Assembly (NCBI GenBank): GCA_963170185.1
Contig: CAUJGS010000070.1
Location: 1 to 44,008, forward strand
Direction: 5' to 3'
DNA length: 44,008 nucleotides
DNA from: Bdellovibrionota bacterium
GTDB lineage: Bacteria > Bdellovibrionota > Bdellovibrionia > Bdellovibrionales > JAMPXM01
Below, one piece after another: positions 24,503-32,861 of this stretch. Position numbers and translations under genes: made by a program. The notes beneath the pieces were generated by a model. It ran no database searches, was not told the origin of the DNA, and saw only the letters and a program-made list of their open reading frames with translations. How positions within the stretch are numbered: position 1 is the stretch's first letter; every line of letters begins with the position of its first letter.

Positions 24503-25570
24503 ATGGCTGAAGATCAACAAGAGAGGACCGAAGAGGCCACGCAGCAGCGGAGGGAAGACTTCCGTAAACGCGGTCAGGTCGCGCAGACGCGCGAACTTGC
24601 TAGCGTGTTTGTTCTGCTCGGCACGGCGCTCTTGTTCTGGGCCCTTGGACGATTCGCTCTTCAGCAAGTCTCAGAGCTTCTGACTTTTGTTCTTGGACCG
24701 AATCTTGTCGAAGCGGTTCGTCAGAACCAAGTCGCTCCTATCGTTATCTTCGCTGTAAAGAAAATGGCGCTTCTCGGTGGGCCCATCATTTTGATGTTAT
24801 TGCTATTGTCGGTGATTTCGACAGTGGTCCAGGTCGGCTTTCTCTATAACGAAGAGGCTATGGACTTCAATCTGGAGAAACTGAACCCGATTGCGGGCTT
24901 TCAGCGCATCTTCAGCATGCGTTCATTGGTGGAAGGCATTAAGTCGATTTTGAAGCTCGTCTTGGTTTGCTCGGTGATTTACGTCATCGTTCGGCAAGAA
25001 GTCGTGCTTTTGCCGCGTCTGAGCTTTTTCACGGTCGACGAAATTCTGGCCTATTCGGGTTCTCTCATCATTAAACTTTTGGGCGCGCTTGGTGTCTTCA
25101 TGGCAGTGATCGCGGCGGCCGATTATTTCTTTCAGCGCTGGGATCTCGAAAAGCAGATGCGCATGACCAAGCAAGAGATCAAAGAAGAGCACAAGTCCCG
25201 CGAAGGTGATCCGATGATCAAGGCTCGCATTCGTCGCATCCAACGCGAGATGGCGGGCAAGCGCATGATGAAAGATGTGCCGAAGGCGGATGTGATCGTG
25301 ACGAATCCGACCCATATTGCCTGCGCACTGGTTTACGACCCGAACACGATGGCCGCCCCGAAGCTCGTGGCAAAAGGCAGCGGCTTGGTTGCCGAGAAGA
25401 TCAAAGCCGTGGCTCGTGAAAACGGAGTCCCGGTCATGGAAAACAAGCCGCTAGCGCGCGCGATGTTCAAGACACTCAAAATTGGTCAAACGGTTCCGCG
25501 CGAGCTTTTCACAGCCGTGGCTCAGGTACTTTCCTACGTTTATAGACTCAAGAAGAAGGCGATGCGCTGA
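24503..25570 (+). CDS. flhB: Flagellar export switch protein FlhB
   Basis: FlhB (355 aa) is the export component that switches substrate class from rod/hook to filament. The N-terminus is charged (DQQERTEEATQQRREDFRKRGQ, the conserved EKTE-type start), followed by four membrane segments. The cytosolic FlhBC domain carries the autocleavage motif NPTH at 268-271, with the usual DVIVTNPTHIACAL context and the later KIKAVARENGVPVMENKPLAR. All key residues are present, so normal self-cleavage is expected. The stop codon overlaps the flhA start by one base (TGATG). Confidence 0.97.
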   Translation: MAEDQQERTEEATQQRREDFRKRGQVAQTRELASVFVLLGTALLFWALGRFALQQVSELLTFVLGPNLVEAVRQNQVAPIVIFAVKKMALLGGPIILMLLLLSVISTVVQVGFLYNEEAMDFNLEKLNPIAGFQRIFSMRSLVEGIKSILKLVLVCSVIYVIVRQEVVLLPRLSFFTVDEILAYSGSLIIKLLGALGVFMAVIAAADYFFQRWDLEKQMRMTKQEIKEEHKSREGDPMIKARIRRIQREMAGKRMMKDVPKADVIVTNPTHIACALVYDPNTMAAPKLVAKGSGLVAEKIKAVARENGVPVMENKPLARAMFKTLKIGQTVPRELFTAVAQVLSYVYRLKKKAMR

Positions 25571-27666
25571 TGGAAGAAGTTTTCCAGTTTCTTAAGCGAT
25601 TCGAAAAATACGCGAAGAACGTCGACCTTTTAATGGCGATCGCGATCTTGGCCGTGTTGGCGGTCATGATCATCCCGCTTCCGGCATTCCTTTTGGACTT
25701 GGCTCTGGTCTTGAGTTTGGCGAGTTCAATTTTGATTCTTTTGGTCTCTTTGTACGCGAAGAAGGCTTTGGACTTTTCGGTTTTTCCAAGCCTTCTGCTT
25801 CTCACAACATTGTTCCGTCTTTCGTTAAACGTCGCGACCACACGTCTGATTTTAAGCGAGGGGCAAAATGGATCGGCCTCCGCCGGAGCGGTCGTTCATG
25901 CGTTTGGTAGTTTCGTCGTCGGTGACAACTACATCATCGGGTTCATCGTTTTCATGATCCTGATCGTTATCAACTTTGTCGTCATCACCAAAGGTTCGGG
26001 CCGGGTAGCGGAAGTCGCAGCGCGATTCACGTTGGATGCGATGCCTGGAAAGCAGATGTCGATCGATGCGGATCTGAACGCTGGACTTATCAATGAGGAC
26101 CAAGCTCGAAAGCGCCGTAAGGAGATCGAAGGCGAAGCGGACTTTTACGGGGCGATGGATGGTGCTTCGAAGTTCGTACGTGGAGACGCGATAGCCGGGA
26201 TTTTGATCATGGTCGTCAACGTTATTGGCGGTCTCTTGATCGGTGTTCTCCAGCACGGTTTGGATATCGGACTGGCGGCGGAAACGTACACAAAACTCAC
26301 TATAGGTGATGGTCTTGTCTCTCAGATCCCGGCTCTGATCATTTCGACCGCGGCCGGTATCATCGTTACTCGCAAGGGTGATGACGACGACATGGGCCAG
26401 GAAGTGGTTTCTCAGCTCTTCTTAAACCCGCGCGCCATGTATATCGGCGGCGGCGTCATCGCCTTTTTGGGAATGGTGCCTGGCCTGCCGATAGTTCCAT
26501 TCATGACGCTGGCAACCGGTTTCGTCGGAATCGGCTGGATCGTCGAGCGCTATAAAAAAGAAGAGGCGGCGGAAAGCAAAAAACGCGCGGACGAGGCCGC
26601 GACGAAACCTGAAAAGGAGAAAGTGGAAACACTGCTTCCGCTGGATCTCGTCGAGTTGGAAGTTGGATATGGACTTATCAATATCGTTGAAAGTCAGCAG
26701 TCCGGTGATCTGCTTGAGCGCATCGTATCGATCCGCAAGCAGTTCGCGCTCGACATGGGCATCATCGTTCCAAGCATTCATATTCGAGACAACTTGCAAC
26801 TGGAGCCAGGTGAGTACCGTCTATTGATTAAAGGTAACCGTGTCGGCGGCGGCACGCTTCGCCCGGACTATCTCTTGGCGATGGACCCCGGAAACACCAC
26901 AGCACGTGTCGATGGAATTCCGACGAAAGAGCCGGCGTTTGGTCTCGATGCGCTTTGGATCGGCAGGTCTTCTCGCGAGGAGGCGGAGCTTGCGGGCTAC
27001 ACAGTCGTCGATCTTCCAACGGTCATGGCGACTCATATCACGGAAATCATTCGCACACACGCGCACGAGCTTCTCGGTCGTCAAGAAGTGGCAGGTCTCA
27101 TCGAAAACCTCAAAAAGTCTTATCCGAAAGTGGTCGAAGATCTCATTCCCGAGCCGCTGTCGGTTGGGATCGTGGTCAAGGTTCTTCAGAACCTTCTTCG
27201 AGAACAGGTTTCCATTCGCGATCTGTTGACGATCTTCGAAACGCTGGCTGACGAGGCTGGTCGCACCAAGGACGCTGATGTTCTGACAGAAAGCGTTCGT
27301 CGTGCCCTGGCTCGCGGTATCTCGGGTCGTTACAAAGATGAGCGCAGCAAAATCAGCGTCATGAGTTTGGATCCGCGTCTTGAAGAGTTGATTTCGAATT
27401 CACTTCTTCAAACCGACCAAGGCGTACAGCTTGTCATGGACCCTCGTACGGCTAGCGACATGATCGAAGGTATCGCAAGCACGATCGAGCGCCACCCTGA
27501 GATCGCGGGTCAGCCGCTTCTCCTTGTCAGCCCAACAACGCGTCGTCATATCGCGAAGCTGACCAACCGATTCATTCCCCAGCTTGTCGTGCTTTCGCAC
27601 AACGAGATTTCTTCTGACGTCAACATTCGTTCGGTAGCAACGGTGGAGATCGCCAATGCGGGTTAA
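25570..27666 (+). CDS. flhA: Flagellar export gate protein FlhA
   Basis: FlhA (698 aa, normal length) forms the nonameric export ring that receives chaperone-substrate complexes and couples to the proton gradient. The membrane half (about 1-330) includes the FHIPEP-family signature region (ARFTLDAMPGKQMSIDADLNAGLI, then EADFYGAMDGASKFVRGDAIAG). The rest is the cytosolic domain (LELEVGYGLI-type motif, ADYLLAMDPG-type loop, FGLDALWI, VVLSHNEI near the end). Its start overlaps flhB by one base, and its end overlaps flhF by 11, so flhB-flhA-flhF are translationally coupled. Confidence 0.97.
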   Translation: MEEVFQFLKRFEKYAKNVDLLMAIAILAVLAVMIIPLPAFLLDLALVLSLASSILILLVSLYAKKALDFSVFPSLLLLTTLFRLSLNVATTRLILSEGQNGSASAGAVVHAFGSFVVGDNYIIGFIVFMILIVINFVVITKGSGRVAEVAARFTLDAMPGKQMSIDADLNAGLINEDQARKRRKEIEGEADFYGAMDGASKFVRGDAIAGILIMVVNVIGGLLIGVLQHGLDIGLAAETYTKLTIGDGLVSQIPALIISTAAGIIVTRKGDDDDMGQEVVSQLFLNPRAMYIGGGVIAFLGMVPGLPIVPFMTLATGFVGIGWIVERYKKEEAAESKKRADEAATKPEKEKVETLLPLDLVELEVGYGLINIVESQQSGDLLERIVSIRKQFALDMGIIVPSIHIRDNLQLEPGEYRLLIKGNRVGGGTLRPDYLLAMDPGNTTARVDGIPTKEPAFGLDALWIGRSSREEAELAGYTVVDLPTVMATHITEIIRTHAHELLGRQEVAGLIENLKKSYPKVVEDLIPEPLSVGIVVKVLQNLLREQVSIRDLLTIFETLADEAGRTKDADVLTESVRRALARGISGRYKDERSKISVMSLDPRLEELISNSLLQTDQGVQLVMDPRTASDMIEGIASTIERHPEIAGQPLLLVSPTTRRHIAKLTNRFIPQLVVLSHNEISSDVNIRSVATVEIANAG

Positions 27667-29230
27667 AAAATTTGAAGCCAGATCAATGAAAGAAGCTCTA
27701 CGCATGGTTAAGGCCGAACTCGGCCCCGAAGCCGTGATCTTGGGAGCTCGTGAAAATAAAAGATCGTTTGGTCTTGGTGGCGAGACGTCGTTTGAAGTAA
27801 CGGCTGCTGTCTCCGAAACGACGCTTCAGAAGAAGCGCTTTGTTGAATCGCGCTTGAAAGACGATGATCGCGAAAAGTTCCGTGCCGCTGACGCGCGTAT
27901 GCAGCGTCGAATGATCGAGAAGATGGTTGAAAAACGCCTTCAGGCGCAGGTGGCGACGCCGCAGCGCTCTTCGTACAATTCGGAACCTGTCGCGCAGGTG
28001 ACTTCGTCCGCCGATCCCAATTGGAAGCCACGCCCGATTACAAAAATCAGCTACATCGATATCCCGGATGAGACGCCTGTCTACGCGACTCGGCGTCCAG
28101 CGGCTCCGGCGCCCAGCCCGGCGTCGCGTCCGACTTCGGCGCCGACAGCGAAAGCCAATGTCGATGGGCGTGAGGTCGAGGTCCGAGGCAAGATCCGAAG
28201 TCTCGCTCGTGAAGCATTTGAAGCGGGCCGTTCGACGACGGTAACGCCACCGAAGGCCCAAGCCGGAATCACTCCGTCCGCGCAATCGGCGGCGACGACG
28301 ACGGCAATGGAAACCCAAGAGATCGCCTCATTGAAGAGCGAGATCAATCGCCTTCAGACATTGCTTGAGGGATTCCAAAAAGTTCCGCAAACCTTTCAAG
28401 GGGCTTCGCATCCGGGTGCGGAGTTTGGTCTCTCGTACGACTTCAGCCGCTGCTATCAGAAACTGGTAGAGGCCGGAGTGTCGGGTGATTTGGCTGGCGA
28501 GATTCTTCATCGTGCCGCGCAAGAAATCGATCCGATGAACGCTAAAAAACCGGCGATCATCGAAGCGTGGGTGGCGAAGTGGTTCCTGCAAAATATCTCC
28601 ATCTGTCAGCGCCCCCTCGCGAGCAAGTTTCACATCTTCGTTGGCCCAATGGGCGGTGGCAAGACATCGCAACTGGTAAAAACGGCGGCTCAGCTCGTGA
28701 TTCGCGAAAAGAAACGTGTCGCGATCGTGACCACTGACACAACGAAGGTCGGAGCAATCGACCAGCTAAAGATCTACTGCCAGATCCTCAATGTGCCGTT
28801 CGCGATCGTTCGTGATCGGTCAGAATGGCAATGGCTGGAGTCGCAAATGGGTTCTATCGACCATGTTCTCGTCGACTGCCCGGGCGTGGCATTGAAGGAC
28901 ATGGAAGAGATCTCAATGATGCGTTCGATGATTCCTGGGTTTGATAGCCAGGCTGTCCATCTCTGTCTCTCGTCGTCGATGAAAGAGACGGATGCGCTCG
29001 AGGTGGTACGACGCTTCCGTGTCGTTCAGCCGACGGACCTTGTTTTCACGGGCCTTGATCTCTCTATCCAGCATGGAGTGATCGCAACTGTTCAAATGCG
29101 TTCTGGTCTTCCGATTCATTCGTTTGGAATCGGTGCGCGAGTTCCCGAGGATTTCGAACTTGCGACCAAAGAGCGCGTACTCGATTTACTTTTCAAACTT
29201 TCCAGCCTCAAGCGGATTACGGAGAAATAA
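27656..29230 (+). CDS. flhF: SRP-type GTPase FlhF with altered G-motifs
   Basis: FlhF directs the flagellum to the pole. The protein (524 aa) has the conserved B-domain start MRVKKFEARSMKEAL...LGPEAVILGARE, then a low-complexity Pro/Ala/Thr region (about 100-215). The NG domain follows (about 265-520), with P-loop GPMGGGKT at 330-337. Several nucleotide motifs differ from the SRP-GTPase norm: DTTKVGAIDQL (361-371) for DTYRIGAVEQL, DCPG (407-410) for DTAG, and TGLD (465-468) for TKLD, in which the Lys normally contacts the guanine. GARVPEDF near the end is standard. GTP affinity or hydrolysis may be reduced, or FlhF may act mainly as a scaffold; that is inference. ATG 27656 lies inside the flhA end. 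Confidence 0.92.
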   Translation: MRVKKFEARSMKEALRMVKAELGPEAVILGARENKRSFGLGGETSFEVTAAVSETTLQKKRFVESRLKDDDREKFRAADARMQRRMIEKMVEKRLQAQVATPQRSSYNSEPVAQVTSSADPNWKPRPITKISYIDIPDETPVYATRRPAAPAPSPASRPTSAPTAKANVDGREVEVRGKIRSLAREAFEAGRSTTVTPPKAQAGITPSAQSAATTTAMETQEIASLKSEINRLQTLLEGFQKVPQTFQGASHPGAEFGLSYDFSRCYQKLVEAGVSGDLAGEILHRAAQEIDPMNAKKPAIIEAWVAKWFLQNISICQRPLASKFHIFVGPMGGGKTSQLVKTAAQLVIREKKRVAIVTTDTTKVGAIDQLKIYCQILNVPFAIVRDRSEWQWLESQMGSIDHVLVDCPGVALKDMEEISMMRSMIPGFDSQAVHLCLSSSMKETDALEVVRRFRVVQPTDLVFTGLDLSIQHGVIATVQMRSGLPIHSFGIGARVPEDFELATKERVLDLLFKLSSLKRITEK

Positions 29231-29231
29231 G

Positions 29232-30077
29232 ATGGGATTTTCGCAAGATCATACAGGACGCTCAACCAAAGTTATCTCGGTGACATCAGGTAAGGGTGGA
29301 GTGGGAAAAAGTACGATCGTCGCAAACCTGGCGACGGAGTTTGAAAAGCGCGGCAAACGTGTTCTGCTTTTCGACGGCGATCTTGGCATGGCGAATCTCG
29401 ATATCATGTTCCAAGTTAAACCGGAATATTCGGTAGCGGACGTCATCAATGGCAATGCCGACATTCGCGATATTTTGGTCGACGTGACATCGTCGATCAG
29501 CCTGATTCCAGGCGGTAACGGCCTCTTTGAGTTGCAGAAACTGCCTCAGGCAAGCAAACAAACATTGCTTGATCAGGTAAGTGATCTCGGCACCATTTAC
29601 GACGTGATGATCATTGATACCGCTCCGGGGATTGCCGATAACGTGCTTTACCTAAATTCGGCGGCCCAAGAGATCACCGTCGTGTTGACTCCAGATCCGT
29701 CTTCGCTTGCGGACGCCTACGCGCTCATCAAGGTTTTGAACTTGCGGCAGCGCGAATCGAAGTTCTCGGTTGTCTGCAACCAAGTTCGCGACGAACAAGA
29801 CGGACGGAGAATATTCGATCGCTTGCAGTCGGTCGCGGCGCGTTTTTTACCCGTGACGTTGACCTACCGTGGCTCGATTCCAAGCGATCCGCACTTGCGT
29901 CAATCTACGCGTGCACAACAGCTTGTGTGTCGAACTTTCCCACAGGCGGAATCGGCAAAAGCACTCGCAGGTCTAGCGGATACTTTTGTTAGCCGAGCGG
30001 ATTATCGCGTATCCGACGAGGTCGAGTGTAAAGGAAGTTTACAGTTTTTCTGGAAACAATTGATCGGCGCTGCTTAG
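29232..30077 (+). CDS. flhG: MinD-like ATPase FlhG (FleN/YlxH), flagellar number regulator
   Basis: The protein has 281 aa from ATG 29232, behind GGAG in the flhF tail. The deviant Walker A GKGGVGKST is at about 20-28, followed by VLLFDGDLGMANLDIMF and the switch region MIIDTAPGIADNVLYLNSAAQEITVVLTPDPSSL. The last residues (SLQFFWKQLIGAA) look like the amphipathic membrane-binding helix. FlhG limits flagellar number and normally stimulates FlhF GTPase through an N-terminal DQAxxLR motif. I do not see that motif: the N-terminus is only MGFSQDHTGRSTK. This fits the altered G-motifs of the neighbouring FlhF. It is the last gene of the operon before fliA. Confidence 0.93.
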   Translation: MGFSQDHTGRSTKVISVTSGKGGVGKSTIVANLATEFEKRGKRVLLFDGDLGMANLDIMFQVKPEYSVADVINGNADIRDILVDVTSSISLIPGGNGLFELQKLPQASKQTLLDQVSDLGTIYDVMIIDTAPGIADNVLYLNSAAQEITVVLTPDPSSLADAYALIKVLNLRQRESKFSVVCNQVRDEQDGRRIFDRLQSVAARFLPVTLTYRGSIPSDPHLRQSTRAQQLVCRTFPQAESAKALAGLADTFVSRADYRVSDEVECKGSLQFFWKQLIGAA

Positions 30078-30219
30078 GGCGCATTTGGTGACAGGCCGGA
30101 GGGCGAGGCTAGGTTTTTACTCAAGCCCAAATTGGTCTGGCATGAAATAGTCAGGACTTCTAAGGATGGATGGAAGCGAGTAACCTTAAAGTGTTGCTCG
30201 AGGCAAAACGAGGGAATGA

Positions 30220-30999
30220 ATGAACAGTTCAGCACTCAAAAAGTATAAGGACGAACCCACGCGATTGAACTCGAAAGAGCGCGAAGAGTTGATCCGTGAG
30301 TACACGCCACTTATCAAGTTCATTGCGCAGAAAATCGCCGTGCGTCTTCCTTCGAATATCGAATTAGATGACCTCATTTCAAGTGGCGTCATCGGTTTGA
30401 TGGACGCGATCGAGAAGTACGATCCGACTCGCGACAACAAGTTTAAGACCTACGCTGAATTCCGTATTCGCGGTGCGATTCTCGATGAGCTTCGCGCGCA
30501 AGACTGGGTCCCGCGCTCGGTTAGAGACAAAGCCAAGCTGCTTGATAAAACGGTCGCGGATCTCGAAGCGGAGCTTGGACGTCAAGCCACAGATGAAGAG
30601 GTTGCTTCGAAGCTGAATATGACGCTCGACGAGTTCTTTGAACTCGTGAATCAGGTGCGTCCGGTTTCTGTTCTTTCAATCGACGAGATCGCGTCGTTCT
30701 CAAACGTCGACAAAAAGTCGTTGATGTCGCTTTTAGAGGACGTGAAAGTCGCAAACCCCTATATCCAGCTGAATCTCAAGTCAGTGAAGGATGTTATTAC
30801 GGGAGCGATCGAAGAGTTGCCAGAAAGACAGCGTCTTGTGCTTTCGCTTTATTACTACGAAGACCTCAACCTCAAAGAGATCGGCAAAGTTCTTCGTGTA
30901 ACCGAAAGTCGTATTTCACAGCTTCACGCTCAAGCGATCAGCCGCTTGCGCGCAAAACTCACGACCTTCTTCAAAGAACAAAACAACGAAGCGAGCTGA
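30220..30999 (+). CDS. fliA: RNA polymerase sigma factor FliA (sigma-28)
   Basis: The protein (259 aa) belongs to the FliA/WhiG group of sigma-70 factors that transcribe late flagellar genes. Region 2 is LIKFIAQKIAVRLPSNIELDDLISSGVIGLMDAIEKYDPTRDNKFKTYAEFRIRGAILDELR, the region 3 start is WVPRSVRDKAK, and region 4 is LPERQRLVLSLYYYEDLNLKEIGKVLRVTESRISQLHAQAISRLR. ATG 30220 follows GAGGGA. It is separated from flhG by 142 bases, in which I see no convincing promoter, so it may be co-transcribed. It is convergent with rpoH. No flgM is in the window. Confidence 0.95.
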   Translation: MNSSALKKYKDEPTRLNSKEREELIREYTPLIKFIAQKIAVRLPSNIELDDLISSGVIGLMDAIEKYDPTRDNKFKTYAEFRIRGAILDELRAQDWVPRSVRDKAKLLDKTVADLEAELGRQATDEEVASKLNMTLDEFFELVNQVRPVSVLSIDEIASFSNVDKKSLMSLLEDVKVANPYIQLNLKSVKDVITGAIEELPERQRLVLSLYYYEDLNLKEIGKVLRVTESRISQLHAQAISRLRAKLTTFFKEQNNEAS

Positions 31000-31013
31000 G
31001 TCTCGTTGCCGGC

Positions 31014-32225
31014 TTAGCGCCTCTTGCTCTCGAGGCGCTCTTCTAAGATCTTGCGGATCTTTCCCATCAAGCGGTTCTCCATTTGGCGTACGGCTTCGCG
31101 TGTGACGCCGTACTTTTCGCCGATTTCCTGAAGAGTGAGGGGCTCATCCGAGAGCAGGCGATCTTCCAGGAGTTCTCGCTCGCGCTCATTTAGAGAGTCT
31201 TTCAGGTCCTCAATTCCTTCTTGAAGAAGAGACAGCATTTCCGCCTGCCCCATCTGCTCATCGATCGGAGTCTCATCTGAGGATTCAAAGTCGAGCAACG
31301 TTGTCTTGCCGCTGTCGTCGACTGTCGTTTGCAGCGAAACATCGCGGCCTTGCAGGCGCTGGCTCATGGTTTCGACGTCTTGTTCGCTCACGCCAAGACG
31401 GCTTGAAAGCAGCTGCACGCTGGGCTCTTGCCCCATGGACTCAAGCAGTTCTTTTTCCTTTTGAAGGCGATAAAAGAGTTTTCGCTGCGACTGCGTGGTT
31501 CCGATGCGAACCATCGAGTACTGGCGCATGAGGTAGTCTTGGATATAGCCGCGAATCCACCAGACGGCGTATGTGATGAGACGAACGCCCTTGTAGGGGT
31601 TGAACTCACGGACAGCATGCATGAGCCCGACGTTTCCTTCTTGAATCAAATCAATTAGGCGAGCACCGAATTTCGAATATTCTGCCGCGACCTTCACGAC
31701 GAAGCGAAGGTTGCTCGTCACAAGCATTTCGGCCGCACGCTTGTCTCCGGTCTCACGGTAGCGCGTGGCGAGCTCCTGTTCCTGCTCACGCGTGAGCAGG
31801 GGGTACTTACGGACTTCCGCCATGTAAAGCGCGACGGGATCCGCTAGCGCCAACGCTCCAGATTTTGTTTTGGAGGCGGCGTCGGATTTGGAATCAAGGC
31901 TCTCGGTAAGGGCGGGTAGGTTTGACTCCGCCAAGTCGTCGTCAATGAGATCTGTTGGCGTCTCGCGGTCGAGGGCGGAATCGGCTTCCACATGGATGTC
32001 CGACTCGCTATCGGCGTCGTCTTCGATCTGGCCGGCGCTGCGCTCTTTCCAGCCGCGCGCTTCCCAGACATCTTTTTGGCTTTGTACCTGTTCAGCGTAG
32101 TCGGTCGAACGGTTCGGGGAGCTCGGTTCAATGATTTCGGCTTCGACGACGCGTGCGGACCCCTTCGCACTCTTCGTGCGAGGAGTGTTTTTTTTGGGAG
32201 CTTTCACGTCTTTCGACTTCGCCAC
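31014..32225 (-). CDS. rpoH: RpoH-type (sigma-32) RNA polymerase sigma factor with an acidic N-terminal extension
   Basis: The conserved part (about 125-400 of 403 aa) has region 1.2 (DPVALYMAEVRKYPLLTREQEQELA), region 2 (SNLRFVVKVAAEYSKFGARLIDLIQEGNVGLMHAVREFNPYKGVRLITYAVWWI), and region 4 (LTLQEIGEKYGVTREAVRQMENRLMGKIR). TTQSQRKLFYRLQKEK at about 243-258 corresponds to the RpoH box (QRKLFFNLR), which marks heat-shock sigma factors. Unlike the usual 285-aa RpoH, there is an N-terminal extension of about 125 residues: first basic (KSKDVKAPKKNTPRTKSAKG), then strongly acidic (DDADSESDIHVEADS). It might be an inhibitory or regulatory segment, which is inference. The start lies 11 bases after the upstream small gene, so they form one operon. 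Confidence 0.88.
   Translation of the reverse strand: MAKSKDVKAPKKNTPRTKSAKGSARVVEAEIIEPSSPNRSTDYAEQVQSQKDVWEARGWKERSAGQIEDDADSESDIHVEADSALDRETPTDLIDDDLAESNLPALTESLDSKSDAASKTKSGALALADPVALYMAEVRKYPLLTREQEQELATRYRETGDKRAAEMLVTSNLRFVVKVAAEYSKFGARLIDLIQEGNVGLMHAVREFNPYKGVRLITYAVWWIRGYIQDYLMRQYSMVRIGTTQSQRKLFYRLQKEKELLESMGQEPSVQLLSSRLGVSEQDVETMSQRLQGRDVSLQTTVDDSGKTTLLDFESSDETPIDEQMGQAEMLSLLQEGIEDLKDSLNERERELLEDRLLSDEPLTLQEIGEKYGVTREAVRQMENRLMGKIRKILEERLESKRR
31016..31039. terminator. Stem-loop across the end of rpoH, between convergent rpoH and fliA
   Basis: AGCGCCTC pairs perfectly with GAGGCGCT (8 bp, 8-base loop). It lies in the last codons of rpoH and 17 bases after the fliA stop, so it could end either transcript. 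There is no T-tract. Confidence 0.35.
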
Positions 32226-32236
32226 AAATCTCCTGC

Positions 32237-32542
32237 TTAAGCCAAAATTTTCGAGAGCTTTTTCTCGAGAGTCGCCTGAACCATGCCTTTTGCCGGTAGC
32301 AGCATCAGGGGCAAGTCGACTTCAATCGTGACGTGAGAACCAGGGCTTGTGGCCGCGACTTTCACATCTGCCGAAAATTTGGATCCTTTTACCTGTGCCG
32401 TATGGCCTGCATCGTTCGTCTTAATCTCGATTTTCGAGTCCAACTTCCGTAGATCCGGGTCGTCCGCGAGGAGCGTCTTCATTTTTTCAAACGCCTCGGA
32501 TTGGCTGAGGTTGGACTTCGATTCGACTTTGAATTTGGGCAC
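32237..32542 (-). CDS. Small polyhydroxyalkanoate-system-like protein (PHA granule region family)
   Basis: The real start is GTG 32542, with CAGGAG six bases upstream, giving 101 aa; the frame itself runs back to 32602. The pattern fits the small PHA-system protein family: an N-terminal helix (LSQSEAFEKMKTLLADDPDL), two strands alternating in charge (SKIEIKTNDAGHTAQVKGSKFSADVKVAAT), then VTIEVDLPLMLLPAKGMVQATLEKKLSKIL. The family's function is unclear, and no PHA synthase gene is here. It is located directly upstream of rpoH in the same operon, behind a palindrome that may be an operator. Confidence 0.6.
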   Translation of the reverse strand: MPKFKVESKSNLSQSEAFEKMKTLLADDPDLRKLDSKIEIKTNDAGHTAQVKGSKFSADVKVAATSPGSHVTIEVDLPLMLLPAKGMVQATLEKKLSKILA

Positions 32543-32579
32543 GAAACACTCCTGGTCAATGTGGCAGATTTCAAAAACC

Positions 32580-32597
32580 GCCCAATTTGAATTGGGC
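32580..32597. promoter_or_regulatory. Palindromic candidate operator upstream of the rpoH operon
   Basis: GCCCAATT-TG-AATTGGGC is a perfect 8+8 inverted repeat, centred about 46 bases upstream of GTG 32542. The AT-rich centre with a two-base spacer suggests a dimeric repressor site rather than an RNA hairpin. It differs from the CIRCE element of HrcA. The rest of the 32543-32861 gap towards aspS holds no other clear element. Confidence 0.4.
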
Positions 32598-32861
32598 CTC
32601 ACGACCTGCCGTTTTACTTATCGCTATTGCTTCTATAGCGCAGGCGAGGGGTTTGGCGGATGGCGTTATGCCTCACGTTGCTGCCCAGCTCGACAAACGC
32701 TAGTTCTGCAACTCCAAGATTATCGCGTTTGCCCCCTATCTGTCAGGCACATAAGTATTTGTTTGGACTTCCCAAATCCTTTTCATGATTGGCTTTTTTT
32801 TGAACTGGAACTATCCTGCCGACTTCCCCATCAGGCTTGCCCTTCATGAAGGAGTTTTGTT

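Noticed and set aside
29124-29231. An N-terminal extension of FlhG starting at 29124
   Set aside because: It lies wholly inside flhF codons, does not look like FlhG, and ATG 29232 has a ribosome site.
30145-30165. TGGCATGAAATAG before fliA as a sigma-54 promoter
   Set aside because: The -24 half is present but no TTGC/GC follows at the required spacing.
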